Below, piece after piece: positions 11,783 through 21,440 of a stretch of 64,000 nt of DNA (positions are counted from its first letter, which is position 1; the number at the start of each line of letters is the position of its first letter). Source of the DNA: Prosopocoilus inquinatus (taxonomy: Eukaryota > Arthropoda > Insecta > Coleoptera > Lucanidae); NCBI GenBank assembly GCA_036172665.1, contig CM069872.1, forward strand, positions 37,868,101 through 37,932,100, in the 5' to 3' direction. The notes below the pieces were generated by a model that was not told where the DNA came from, ran no database searches, and worked only from the letters and a program-made list of their open reading frames with translations. The translations under genes were made by a program, and so were the position numbers.

Positions 11783-12153
11783 AACGCAAAAAAACGGAGA
11801 TTTGAAGATCTTTCAGGCGAAGAGTTTAAAAGCTAAAAATTATTAAACACGTATTTTTTAAGCAGTTTGCTTTATTAAATGTTTCTATTGTCGAATCACC
11901 AATACTAGAGGACACCTAAAGTGGACCTGAAGTGGACCGACCACCCCCAAGAAATAATTCGAGCGCGGTTCGAACCATGACCTTGCAGTTGCAACGCCGG
12001 TCCTCTTACCCCTTGAAAATGATAATCGCTTAAGACGAACCAGAATGTGTTCCGCAAAAAACGGGGGCTTTTGAAGATCTTTTGGACGAAGAGTTTAAAA
12101 ACTAAAAATTATTAAACACGTTGTAATTTTTAAGCAATTTGCTTTATTAAATT
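11783..12153. repeat. tRNA-related repeat bracketed by ~100-base direct repeats
   Basis: 11783-11888 and 12053-12153 are direct repeats of about 100 bases sharing GAAGATCTTT, CGAAGAGTTTAAAA and CTAAAAATTATTAAACACG. Between them, on the minus strand (about 11960-12018), is a block with a GGTTCGAACC B-box-like motif and upstream GGGGTAAGAGGACCGGCG, like tRNA-derived SINE heads. The anticodon arm does not fold well, so it is not a tRNA gene. This may be a SINE that duplicated, or two SINE tails around one head. Confidence 0.5.
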
Positions 12154-13004
12154 TTTTCTTAGTTTAAATTTATTGGAGATGGAGAGGTAGTATTAGATGA
12201 AGTTTAAGTAAAAAAATGACATTAAACACTAGGGATGCACAAAACATATACGATATTTACAAAAAAAGAAAGAAGGAATGAGTTTGAATCAAATTTGTGT
12301 CGGTAAGCGTATTTAGACAGAAATTGAAAAAGAAAAGCTTGAAAAATATAACTTTTGTATACCTTCCTTGACGTTTCATGCAACGTAAATTAAGAAATTT
12401 CATTGCAATCATGATCACTGAACTGCAAATACATTTTAGAAAGTCAGAATAAAAGAATCCTATTGAACTTAATTCCCTTTTCTAAAAATTCGCAATTAAA
12501 GACTACCCTTTCTTCTCCTTTCTTCATCAAGTACTTCCTCCTTGAAAGGTATAATTTCCAGAATAGACGCGAAAATAAACCAAATCACCAACGCAGCGAA
12601 AAGTGAATTAACTCGAAAGGATACCATAAATTTCACCGTCTGCTAGATTCATACGTATCTATTTAAGGAGAGCTCGTTTACAAGAGAGCGCGCTTCAGTT
12701 TTAATATTTCAAATACCTCGCCGTGAATTACATATTCAGATTTTTCCGTGCCGTGACTATAATATATTTAAAGCGCGGGCCGGAGGCTCGTCTTTATTAA
12801 TTACATTTCAGCGTAAAAATGCTCGCGTAGCTTTATCGAGTCTTGTAAGTACGAACGCTTACAACTGCCCTAGTTTCAGGAATTCAGGGAACAATTCGCA
12901 TTTAAGTACATGCAAGAAACAGAATATTTTAATCTTCGCAATCAAATAATTGTAAATGATATCTCTAAGTTTCTGATGAATTTCTTGCTTGCGTACACTG
13001 TAAA
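12154..13004. other. Unassigned, no gene seen
   Basis: No open frame of note. 12540-12900 is moderately GC-rich with no visible repeats and could be older intronic or intergenic DNA of the host. Nothing further can be supported. Confidence 0.35.
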
Positions 13005-13092
13005 TTCTGAGTGCGCACTCAACGTGTCTTCATCTCGTTTTATTACATAAAGTTAGAAAAAGATGGAGACACTCTGAGTGGACATTCATTAC
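13005..13092. mobile_element. Small palindromic MITE
   Basis: Imperfect inverted arms (GCGCACTCAACGTGTCTTCAT and the complement of GTCCACTCAGAGTGTCTCCAT) flank a short core with CTCGTTTTATTACAT. An inverted related copy lies at about 42795-42885 with the same core and GAGTGCGCACTC. I could not fix a target duplication. Confidence 0.5.
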
Positions 13093-13129
13093 AAATAATA
13101 ATGCACACCGCTTTTGGTTAAGGTCACTA

Positions 13130-13259
13130 AGGCCCGGTTTTTAGATCTCTGAATAACTTTAACCGTTGATTAATTCCTATAGAAACAATTGTTTCTATAA
13201 TTGTAACTATGGGAATAAATCAATGATTAAAGTTACTCAGAGATGAAAAAACCGGGCCT
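13130..13259. mobile_element. 130-bp palindromic TA-MITE
   Basis: TA at 13128-13129 and 13260-13261. The ends AGGCCCGGTTTTTAGATCTC and the complement of AGGCCCGGTTTTTTCATCTC are inverted, and the arms continue to nearly the centre (ATAACTTTAACCGTTGATT against AATCAATGATTAAAGTTA). A near-perfect snap-back unit of this size is a typical short Tc1/mariner-type MITE. Confidence 0.88.
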
Positions 13260-13808
13260 TAATCACATAAGCTATGCTTACTAAGGTAGGGAAATACGAT
13301 GGCAAACGTCAAATTAAACTCATTTTTTCCGTTGGAATTTCTCAGGCTATAAACTTATCTTTGATGAAAGTAGAATTACCATGTACAAATTTTCAGCGGT
13401 CTCTAAGACGTAGCTTCTAATATATTCTAATAAGCCCAACCATGAATTAGAGTTGTATCATTCACGAACGAATAAATCAATTCGAACGAATATTTTGAGT
13501 AAAAATTTCGTTCATTGTAATGTCGCTCGTGAATGAACGTATATTTTCGAACGAAATGTTTCAGATTCACTTAATTGATTAGATTCAGATGAATGACATA
13601 AATAAATTCCCACATCGGCGCCGTAACATTCCAGTTTTATTCGTAGCGCGCCGTTAACATTTTCGAAGTACCGAGTAACTGTCAATGACTGAAATTTATT
13701 TTATTAGACTGGCAACACTTCAATGTTTATGTAGGTATACTGCTTTGCAACTGTAATAATCAAGGGACTTTTTCTCCATCACAGTAAAACTTTATAATCT
13801 TTACTTTA

Positions 13809-13962
13809 CCCCCTTATTCTATAACTCCTAACGGTATCTTTAGTTAACGAAAATCGTTATTTTTTGACCAATCAATGCATAGAAATGCGTTGTATCTAAG
13901 AACTGATTGGTCAATAAATACGTCACTTAACGATGTCTTTATGAGTTACAAAATAAAGGGGT
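13809..13962. mobile_element. 154-bp TA-MITE, family B
   Basis: TA at 13807-13808 and 13963-13964. The ends are CCCCCTTATTCTATAACTC and the complement of ACCCCTTATTTTGTAACTC. The interior has an inverted TGACCAATCA / TGATTGGTCA pair. A truncated copy lies at 21325-21440. The ends resemble those of family A (TTCTGTAAC box), so the two families may share a transposase. Confidence 0.85.
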
Positions 13963-13964
13963 TA

Positions 13965-14444
13965 ATCCCATAGCAATAATTGCTTATTTTAGGAACACGC
14001 ATAATCATTAACGTGAAACTGTAACTGAGAAAACGAGCCTAAATAGTTTTCAACCTTGTATTTCCTAACATTTACAATCACGATTAATTTCCATTATGAC
14101 AACGTCAACTATAACCTAAAACCACAGCTAAAACCTTAACCAAGACATCACGTGAAATATGGATTTAAAACAATGGATGGCTAACTGTAGGGATATGAAA
14201 TTAAAACAGGTGGCACGCACAGTTCGCCATTTGTATTGCGGTATAGGCAATTTGTTCTCCATTTATTTACATATTAAAAGTCGCTCACAGAAATAGTTAT
14301 TTAAGATGATTATCGTTTACTTGGTGAAGAAAATTATAGGTGATTTCTTTCGCATAAAAGTTTGAATCCATTTTCGTCTAGTTTGAATCTGGATTCTGTA
14401 ATTGTTGCAACAAAACACCTCAGCTTTGAAATGTTAATATGATA
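13965..14444. other. Interior of hAT-like element I
   Basis: About 480 bases between two nested elements. No coding frame is recognised. It ends in the first copy of the 14-base duplication that flanks the next insertion. Confidence 0.4.
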
Positions 14445-14905
14445 TTAGAAAAATTTTGTGCAAAACGTTTTTGATTGCAGTGAGAACCTCGAGCAGCCTC
14501 TGGACAGCTGTTTCAGCCCTTCTTGGGGCTTCTTCAGCAGAAACGTAGCTCGACATTCCCACTGCAGACCAAAAACGACTTGCCCAATTTATTCGCAAAT
14601 GCGATGTAAGAATGATGAACATATAAAATAGCGACATCTTACTATCGCTTTTTGACCTAACATTGCAGTAGGATAGACAAATTGAAGCGGGATTTGCTCC
14701 TAATGAGTCCCCCATGCAAGGCGGCCATGCTTGCTGTCAAAGCATAATGAAAGATTTTAGAAAAATTTTGTGCAAATCGTTTTTGATTGCAGTGAGAACC
14801 TCGAGCAGCCTCTGGACAGCTGTTTCAGCCCTGCTTGGGGCTTCTTCAGCAGAAACGTAGCTCGACATTAGGTCAAAAAGCGATAGTAAGATGTCGCTAT
14901 TTTAT
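14445..14905. mobile_element. Snap-back ~316-base repeat element, copy 1
   Basis: The 14-base sequence ATGTTAATATGATA occurs on both sides (14431-14444, 14906-14919). Inside, one reverse-oriented unit is followed by most of a second (GATTGCAGTGAGAACCTCGA recurs about 315 bases apart). A short forward-oriented tail closes the element, with TCAAAAAGCGATAGTAAGATG against its inverse near 14625-14660. The ends (TTAGAAAAATTTTGTGCAAA at the left, GATGTCGCTATTTTAT at the right) are the same as in the 24761-25374 copy. The open frame at 14434-14715 is shared by the copies but has no recognised domain. The class is unknown. Confidence 0.8.
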
Positions 14906-14918
14906 ATGTTAATATGAT

Positions 14919-15115
14919 AGTTCGCCGCCTGCAAATAACTGCAATTCAATCCAAACGAAACATAAAAATAGTTTGATTCGAAGGGAAAAGAAAATTACCA
15001 ATCTGAACTGAAATTTCAAGGAGAGTGAGGATTAATCCGTTTGCAAAAGAAGGTCCGTCTTTGAATCTAAACGCGTTTGGATCACGTTTTCGTAAGCAAA
15101 AGAAAGCACCTTATA
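14919..15115 (+). repeat. Dispersed repeat shared with 61180-61383
   Basis: This block (AGTTCGCC..CTGCAAATAACTGC, then AAAAATAGTTTGATT, TGAAATTTCAAGGAGAGT, GATTAATCCGTTTGCAAAAG) matches the reverse complement of 61180-61383 over roughly 190 bases. It is unidentified; one edge is sharp in both places (the GTTCGCC end). It may be an end of a DNA transposon. Confidence 0.65.
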
Positions 15116-15357
15116 TGACTAGTAGTAACTACTGTCAATTCCCCAGTGTTTCCAACTTACTAACTTTGCTCATTTACAGCCACTTGGTATTTATTCGCTA
15201 TGTAAGATACTTAAACTTGGAATGACATTTTAAATAAGTACATCTCAACCACAAACTAATGAAACACATTTGCAAAATACGTCAGCGCAAGCCAGCAGTC
15301 GTTTAGAATCAAGTATATTCGATATTCTCGAAAAAGCGGCGTGAGCGACGTCTGAAC

Positions 15358-15739
15358 TAGGGATGACGACGGGTACCCGGGTACCCGTTTATTTAGATGG
15401 AACCGGTTCCTCTTTTTGAATACCCGTTACCCGATAACTACCCGATACCCGATAATTACCCGTTACCCGATATTCCGAAATTGCCGAACAACCAAGTAGT
15501 CTTCATTTCATTTTGCCTGATGTGACCTACATTGACATTTTGCTCGAATAAGCATCAATTACTTCAGATAACTCTATACTGGTTTTTTAAATTGTTAGTC
15601 GATACTTATCGGATAGCCAAGTAGTTGTCGCATATCGGGTACTTATCGGATACCCGGGTACTTAACGGGTAACGGATAACTACCCGGGTATCAATAACGG
15701 GTACCCGGGTAGTAAACTTATCGGGTATCGGTATCCCTA
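15358..15739. mobile_element. 382-bp hAT MITE with GGGTACCC arrays
   Basis: An exact 8-base duplication GTCTGAAC flanks it (15350-15357, 15740-15747). The ends are TAGGGATGACGACGGGTA and the complement of TAGGGATACCGATACCCG. Both subterminal regions are arrays of TACCCGATA / GGGTACCCGG variants (15376-15470 and 15625-15735) around a 160-base unique core. This is the same architecture as the 7498-8881 element, built from different motifs. No coding sequence. Confidence 0.93.
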
Positions 15740-17154
15740 GTCTGAACCGTTCGGTTCGTTCGTACTTAAAGCTTAAAGAATGATACTTTTTGGATCGTTC
15801 AATTTTAATTATTCAACATGATGGATGATTCCTTCGTGAACGATACAACTCTTCCGTGAATATACCTGTACCTGTATTTAATTTTACGATTTAACGGTAA
15901 TTTACCGGTGAACCGGTTTTGATTAACAGTTTTATTTTACCGAATTCTCGGTAATTGAAAGAATCGGTAAATTTACAATCCCCAGATGAGATTGATATGA
16001 ATTTTCGCTTATGTTTTTACTTTATCCAGCTCCCTTTTGCTTTTTAAAGTCCTTGTGGTATCCACAAACTCGTTGTTTTTTCAATCTATAGTGTAAATTG
16101 CCGTATCTATAGATCTGTGACGTTCACGAACGAATCATCTACAAAGATTCGTTCTTTAAATATGAATCCCGAACAAACGAATCTTTTGAATCAGTGAACA
16201 ACATGAAGGAAACAAACGCGACGTATTCTTTTCGAGAATGTTGAATCTACTGGATTTTAAACGACCACTGGCTTGCGTTGACATATTGTAAAATTGTGTG
16301 TAGTTAATGTATTTTTTTTTAATCCCAAGAAGACGGTCGTCATGCTTTACCACTAAAAGCTAAAACTTTACCACTTTAATTGTTAACAGAAAAGCTTTGC
16401 ATTAAAATAGGTGATGATCAGTTGCTGTGGTCTGGTTTCGCTGATAAGTTAGGATTGATTATGGATGTAGATCTTCGATTCGTAAAGCACATTAGTAACT
16501 ACATTAAAAAAACCTTTACCAATTTAAAATTAATCTACGCCAGTTATCTATTAATCTACAGATCAGTTCTTATTGTTTTTACCAGAAAATATTATGTGAA
16601 TGTTTGGTTCTCTCGCACTTTACTTTTGCTGATACGTTATATGGTCCATGTTTAAACAAAAGTTAGCTATCTCGATTCGTTCGGCAAATATCTGCCGAAA
16701 ATGAATTTTCGCGAAAAACTATTTTCCACAATATCTCGGCAATTTGATGAGATATTCTGAAAATTCAAAAACTGTTTTATTCAGCAATGAACGCAGATCT
16801 AACTGACGTTATTTTCTTTCGTAAAAGCCGCACCAGTTTTACGAAACCGAATATAACTTTAAAATTTTAAACGGAAACCGCAGTTGGCTATGACACCAGT
16901 AAATTGCTTGTTTCCTTACCTTTTCAAAAATATATAACTCCATACATTTATTTTCATAAACAACGAAATTATTGAATGTTTTCATTTTTCTACCGCAACA
17001 AAGAATGAATACGACAGTAAGTAGGCTTAGATTGCTAAAATCAACAATTGAAGAAAAAATCGCAATGTGACGCTCTCCGTCAAAATTAAAAGAGGTGATG
17101 TTACGATGGTATCTTACGATAATTTGAAAACACCAATAAAATACTGATTTAATA

Positions 17155-18828
17155 AAATGCGTTCAATTAAATCCGTTATCGAGATGGCTTGGAACTTGCT
17201 TTTATTTTATACCGGCACGTCGTAGCTTAGTACGTGTATTGAAGAACTGCGAACTGTCAGCGGTGTTTACTGTCAAAGGTTTTGTTTACATTTTCGAGGT
17301 ATTGTGTTCCGTTATTTGTGTTGTCGCTTTAATTCCATTAAAAAAACAGTTCTTTTGGCTTATGTCAAATGCAAATTTTACGAAGTCGCGTTAACTTAAG
17401 CCACATGATTATAATAAACATAACCCAACTTTTTATACCCATTTATGATTTTCTATAAATTGAATAAGAGAATGCAATTAACGAAAACATTTATTTTTTA
17501 CAAAAGGTGCTTAAAATGCCCACCACCTACTTCATAACATTTTAAAACTCTACGTTTAAGGGAACTCACGACTACATTTTCTAACAAGTTCGGATTTTGA
17601 TTAATTTCTTCAAATTTTTGCCTTATTCGGTGCTGTAGTTCTTCTAGATTGTTCATAGGGGTTGCAAATATTGAATTTTTAAGGTAAGGCCATAAAAAAT
17701 AAGCACGAGGTGTTAAATCGCACGACCTCGGAGGAAATGGTGTTGGAGTGTTGCGACTTATAATTCGGTCATCATAAAATTCATGAAGCATGGCCAATGT
17801 TTCTGCTGTACAGTGGGGTGTTGCACCATCTTGTTGAAAGTAACCACCTTCTAACTCATCATCGTGAACGTTCTCCAAAAATTCATTTAAAATTTCATTT
17901 CGGTATCTTGTTGCATTAAGCGTACCTAAAAATTAACATTCGAATATAAGTTTAAAGATTATTTTTATGATTTATATATTTATAAACACCTTCAAAGAAA
18001 ATTGGTCCAATTAATCGTCTGCCACTTATAGCGGCCCATACACCAATTTTTTCAGGATGCAATGGACGTTCAACAAACATATGAGGATTATCTGAATTCC
18101 AAGATCTCATATTCTGCGAATTTACATATCCAGACAAGTAGAACCACGATTCATCAGTAAAGAAAGTCATCCGTAGGGTATCGTCATCATTATTTAAAGT
18201 GTTTATAAACCATTGGCAAAATTCTAACCTCTGCGGTATATCAATGTCTTTCAATTCGTGAACTGCTGTTAGTCGATAAGGATATAAATGTAAATCCTTT
18301 CTTAACATCAACAGTTGTTTTTGGGTTATTTTGAATGATTTCTCGTCCATCATCGATAACCTGTTGACTTCGTTTAAGAGGACGACCAGAACCTTCCTTT
18401 CTTAAGATACCTCCAGTTTCACGAAATAGCGTAAGACATCGATCCAGCGTAGCATTAAAATGGTTGTAGTCAATAATCAACTCCGGAAATTTAGCTCTGA
18501 ACTCTTCTAAACAATCTGGTCTAGAATATACCCAATTGCCGTCAATTTTACGTCCATTTCGAAAATACGATTCTAACATAAACACTCTATGTTCAGTAGT
18601 AAACATTTCTCGGCAGTTTAGTTCCCAAAAGAACTGTTTTTTTAAAGTAATTAAAGCAACAACACAAATAACGGAACACAATACTTCGAAAATGTAAACA
18701 AAACCTTTGACAGTAAACACCGCTGACAGTTCGCAGTTATTCAATATACGTACTAAGCTACGACATGCCGGTATAAAATAAAAGCAAGTTCCAAGCCATC
18801 TCGATAACGGATTTAATTGAACGCATTT
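17155..18828 (-). mobile_element. Inner long-TIR Tc1/mariner-type element
   Basis: TA at 17153-17154 and 18829-18830. The ends begin AAATGCGTTCAATTAAATCC on both strands. The inverted repeats are about 205 bases (17155-17361 and 18623-18828) with few mismatches, including an inverted AACAAAACCTTTGACAGTAA block. The low divergence of the arms makes this one of the youngest insertions in the nest. The transposase gene lies between the arms on the minus strand, and the arms would hold its promoter. Confidence 0.93.
17498..18606 (-). pseudogene. DD41-type transposase with an intron, nearly intact
   Basis: The best start is ATG 18604-18606 (MFTTEHRVFMLESYFRNGRK). Longer frames run back into the inverted repeat. 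The order is helix-turn-helix region, HLYPYRLTAVHEL, TDESWFYLSGYVNSQN (first catalytic Asp), QQDGATPH (second), CDLTPRAYFLWPYLKN, and a C-terminus ending GGHFKHLL. 17926-17989 is a 64-base intron (GTGTTT..TTTTTAG on the minus strand). Splicing joins FFEG to TLNATRYRNEILNEF in the frame expected for the family. Defects: one frameshift near 18330, between TTVDV and RKDLHLY, and Ala in place of the third catalytic acid (41 residues after the second Asp). It is probably inactive even if spliced. Confidence 0.88.
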
Positions 18829-18889
18829 TAGGTTTACAAAAATGTACTGATGTATTGTTTAATTATTTTAAGATAAAATACTGATATTA

Positions 18890-19757
18890 TTTTTTTTTTA
18901 TAGGTCCATTAGGACCAATCCATTTCTCAGGAGAACGCTGGTTTAAAACATTTTGAGTTAAAATGAAGCATGTGGTGGTGCTCCATCTAATTGAAACCAT
19001 GCTGCTTCTTTTTCATCATCCTGCATATTATTCAGAAATTGTGTCAAAAGTATATTTAGCAACTCAACATAGAGAGCAGCATTCAAATTTTGCTCATACG
19101 TAAAATAGTGTAACTTGTTCTTTTTAAGAAAACAACAAACATTCGCTCCAAATCGTCCTTGCTGACGTCGAGTTGTTGTGGGATGAGGATTTTCAGTGCT
19201 CCAATGATGATGATTATGACGATTGAATGTTCAGTCGCTGGTAAATCGGGCTTCGTCACTCCAAATGATGTTATTTTGGAAAGTATTGTTCAATTTACAC
19301 TTATTTAAGTACCATTGACAAAATTCTGTCCTTTTTTGAAAATCTTCTGGATATAGAAAATGATTATTCTAAATTTGTATGGTCTAAATTTATGCTCTTG
19401 TAAAATTCGTAAAGTTTTTGTTTTACTTACTCCTTTTTCTATTTCTCTCGAAGAAATATTTGGATTGGCTTCAACCAACGCCAAAACATTTACAACCTTA
19501 TTTTCTTTCTCAGGTTTACTGTACTTTTTTGGTTTGGGTTTCTCAAAAGCTCCATACAGTTTTAAATTATTTTCATTTCTCTTATAAACTCTTGAATCTG
19601 GTTGCCGTCTTTCTGGGTATCTAGTGAAGTATATTTCGGATGTTGTAATTAAATCCTTCCCGCTCTCGATATATGCTGGAAGCATGTCCCATTTCTCCAA
19701 ATTATCGTAAGAAACCATCGCAACATCACCTCTTTTAATTTTGACGGAGAGCGTCAC
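18890..19757 (-). pseudogene. Truncated transposase of the outer element
   Basis: The N-terminus has a DNA-binding region with TSEIYFTRYPERRQPDSRVY, LYGAFEKPKPKKYSKPEKEN and NPNISSREIEKGVSKTK, well known in insect IS630/mariner-type transposases. After a frameshift near 19370 come YPEDFQKRTEFCQWYLNKC, WSDEARFTSD (first catalytic Asp) directly followed by a stop, and LDGAPPHA (second Asp). A WIGPNGPI segment at about 18903 is the last recognisable piece, and the region with the third acid is gone. The gene was lost before or by the inner insertion and arm duplication. Confidence 0.85.
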
Positions 19758-21183
19758 ATTACGATTTTTTCTTCATTTGTTGATTTTAGCAATCTAAGCC
19801 TACTTACTGTCGTATTCATTCTTTGTTGCGGTAGAAAAATGAAAACATTCAATAATTTCGTTGTTTATGAAAATAAATGTATCGAGTTATATATTTTTGA
19901 AAAGGTAAGGAAACAAGAAATTTACTGGAGTCATAGCCAACTGCGGTTTCCGTTTAAAATTTTAAAGTTATATTCGGTTTCGTAAAACTGGTGCGGCATT
20001 TACGAAAGACAATAACATCAGTTAGATTTGCGTTCATTGCTGAATAAAACAGTTTTTTAATTTTCAAAATATCTTATCAAATTGCCGAGATATTGTGAAA
20101 AATAGTTTTTCGCGAAAATTCATTTTCGGCAGATATTTGCCGAACGAATCGCATTTTCGGCAGATATTTGCCGAACGAATCGAGATAGCTAACTTTTGTT
20201 ATTTCTACTCGGTTTTTCTCGAAAAAGTAGCACTGGGTCGCGAGAACGGTTTTCTTCTGCTGCTTTAAATAACTGAGAAACCCTGAAAAACCATCAAAAA
20301 TGGTCCACTCTGTACAATAAAATACGATTCAGGACTGATGTGCACAACATTAATATACGACACAAAAATGTAATAACTCCACTTCTTCACAAAACTGCGC
20401 TTTTTGAAAGATGCTTTCAATTTAATGTTGCATCTGTATACAATGATCTAAAAAAATTAAATAAGATTTACTTCAAACAGAAATTCACTGATTAACTTCT
20501 AGTATGTAATAATCGTCAACGATTTCTCTTTATTTCTTTCTTTTCTATTTATACCATACTTGCAATTATTGTTTCTGCTGCACTTCTTGATTATTTCTCT
20601 GACTGATTAGGTTAAGTGGAAGAACAGCAGAGCTGCTGCTACTGAACTTCGCTTCAGCCCTTAATTTATACTTGTTTTTTGTTTCTATATTTATTTGTAT
20701 TTAGATTGGGCCAATGAAGACAATTATTATTATTAATAATTCAGGTATACGCTTATATAAAATTAATCATTTCAAGTTTAAAAGCCGCTTTACACTAAAT
20801 TTCCATTTTGCTACCACCTGAGTAAAGTTAGATGGTCATGGGTGGGGTCAGAGTTCACGGGTGACAGGGAGAATAACCCCCAGCTGATGTTAGGCCACTG
20901 CGGAACTGGCTCCCATGGTTTACAGCGTGCGCCAGAATTTCAGGACAATTTCCAGGAGAATAATTAACTCTTGCATCCAAAATAATTGTTGGTCGCAGCA
21001 CAACAACAGATGATACTTAAAACGTGTATTAATCCATAACAATCCAAATTACAACGTCTCAGAAGCCGGATGCAAATACGCCACACTTACGGACGCGACG
21101 TTAAAGTCTGTGACTTAGATTCTTAAATGCTAATCAATAGGATACAACATTAAACTGAAACGGTACCCCCGGTAACCGTCATA

Positions 21184-21329
21184 GGGGCTTATTCTGTATC
21201 AAAAGCGTTAAATTTAAAGGGCCGTTAAATTTTGTTGCTAAGGTAACAACCAATCATAGAACTTTATATTACATTTTAAATGGCCTCTGAATTTTAACAG
21301 CCCGTTAAAAAGTGACAGAATACGCCCCT
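21184..21329. mobile_element. 146-bp TA-MITE, family A
   Basis: TA at 21182-21183 and 21330-21331. The ends are GGGGCTTATTCTGTATC and the complement of AGGGGCGTATTCTGTCAC. The centre has GTTGCTAAGGTAACAACCAA. This is the most complete family-A copy in the window and was used to interpret the other three. Confidence 0.88.
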
Positions 21330-21440
21330 TATTCTGCAACTCCTAACGACTTCGTTAGATAACGGAAATCGTCAAGTAATATTTTCTTACCAATTAATGC
21401 ACAGAAATGCGTTGTGTCTAAGACTTGATACGTCAAAGTA
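21325..21440 (+). mobile_element. Truncated MITE family B
   Basis: CCCCTTATTCTGCAACTCCT, then TAACGGAAATCG, CAATTAATGCACAGAAATGCG and TGTCTAAGACTTGATACGTC match 13809-13930 in order. The right terminus is absent. It abuts the right end of the family-A copy and may overlap it by a few bases. Confidence 0.7.

Larger units (their letters stand above)
13448..15853. mobile_element. hAT-like element I with three nested insertions
   Basis: The left end is TAGAGTTGTATCATTCACGA and the right end is the complement of AAGAGTTGTATCGTTCACGA. The flanks CCATGAAT (13440-13447) and CCGTGAAT (15854-15861) match at 7 of 8 positions, giving an 8-base duplication. Subterminal ACGAACGAAT motifs recur inside both ends. 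Three younger elements (13809-13962, 14445-14905, 15358-15739) lie inside. I see no transposase gene. A second element with the same two kinds of end, in reverse order, follows at 16110. Confidence 0.75.
16653..20201. mobile_element. Large palindromic Tc1/mariner-type element
   Basis: The left arm 16653-17128 (about 475 bases) is the reverse complement of the right arm 19715-20201 at high identity, starting AACAAAAGTTAGCTATCTCG. The right arm has an extra 31-base tandem copy (20150-20180) with TTCGGCAGATATTTGCCG. The arm on the right runs into the N-terminal coding region of the transposase, and the left arm carries an inverted copy of that coding start, so the natural left terminus has been replaced by a copy of the right one. 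LINE sequence lies on both sides. TA next to the ends is not exact. Confidence 0.85.
16380..20745 (+). pseudogene. Second Jockey-like LINE relic, split by nested DNA elements
   Basis: The left part, 16380-16652, encodes an RT thumb-like segment (IKIGDDQLLWSGFADKLGLI, then FVKHISNYIKKTFTNLKLIY). After the DNA elements, 20202-20490 continues in shifting frames with IRFRTDVHNINIRHKNVITP and KTALFERCFQFNVASVYNDL, the usual C-terminus of insect Jockey ORF2. It ends with a pyrimidine-rich 3' UTR and a TTATTATTATTAATAAT tail near 20725-20745. Everything upstream of the thumb is absent (5' truncation), and stops are frequent. Confidence 0.85.

Noticed and set aside
11960..12018. tRNA-Ala gene on the minus strand
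   Set aside because: A GGTTCGAACC box is present but the anticodon and acceptor stems do not pair, so it is at most a tRNA-derived repeat.
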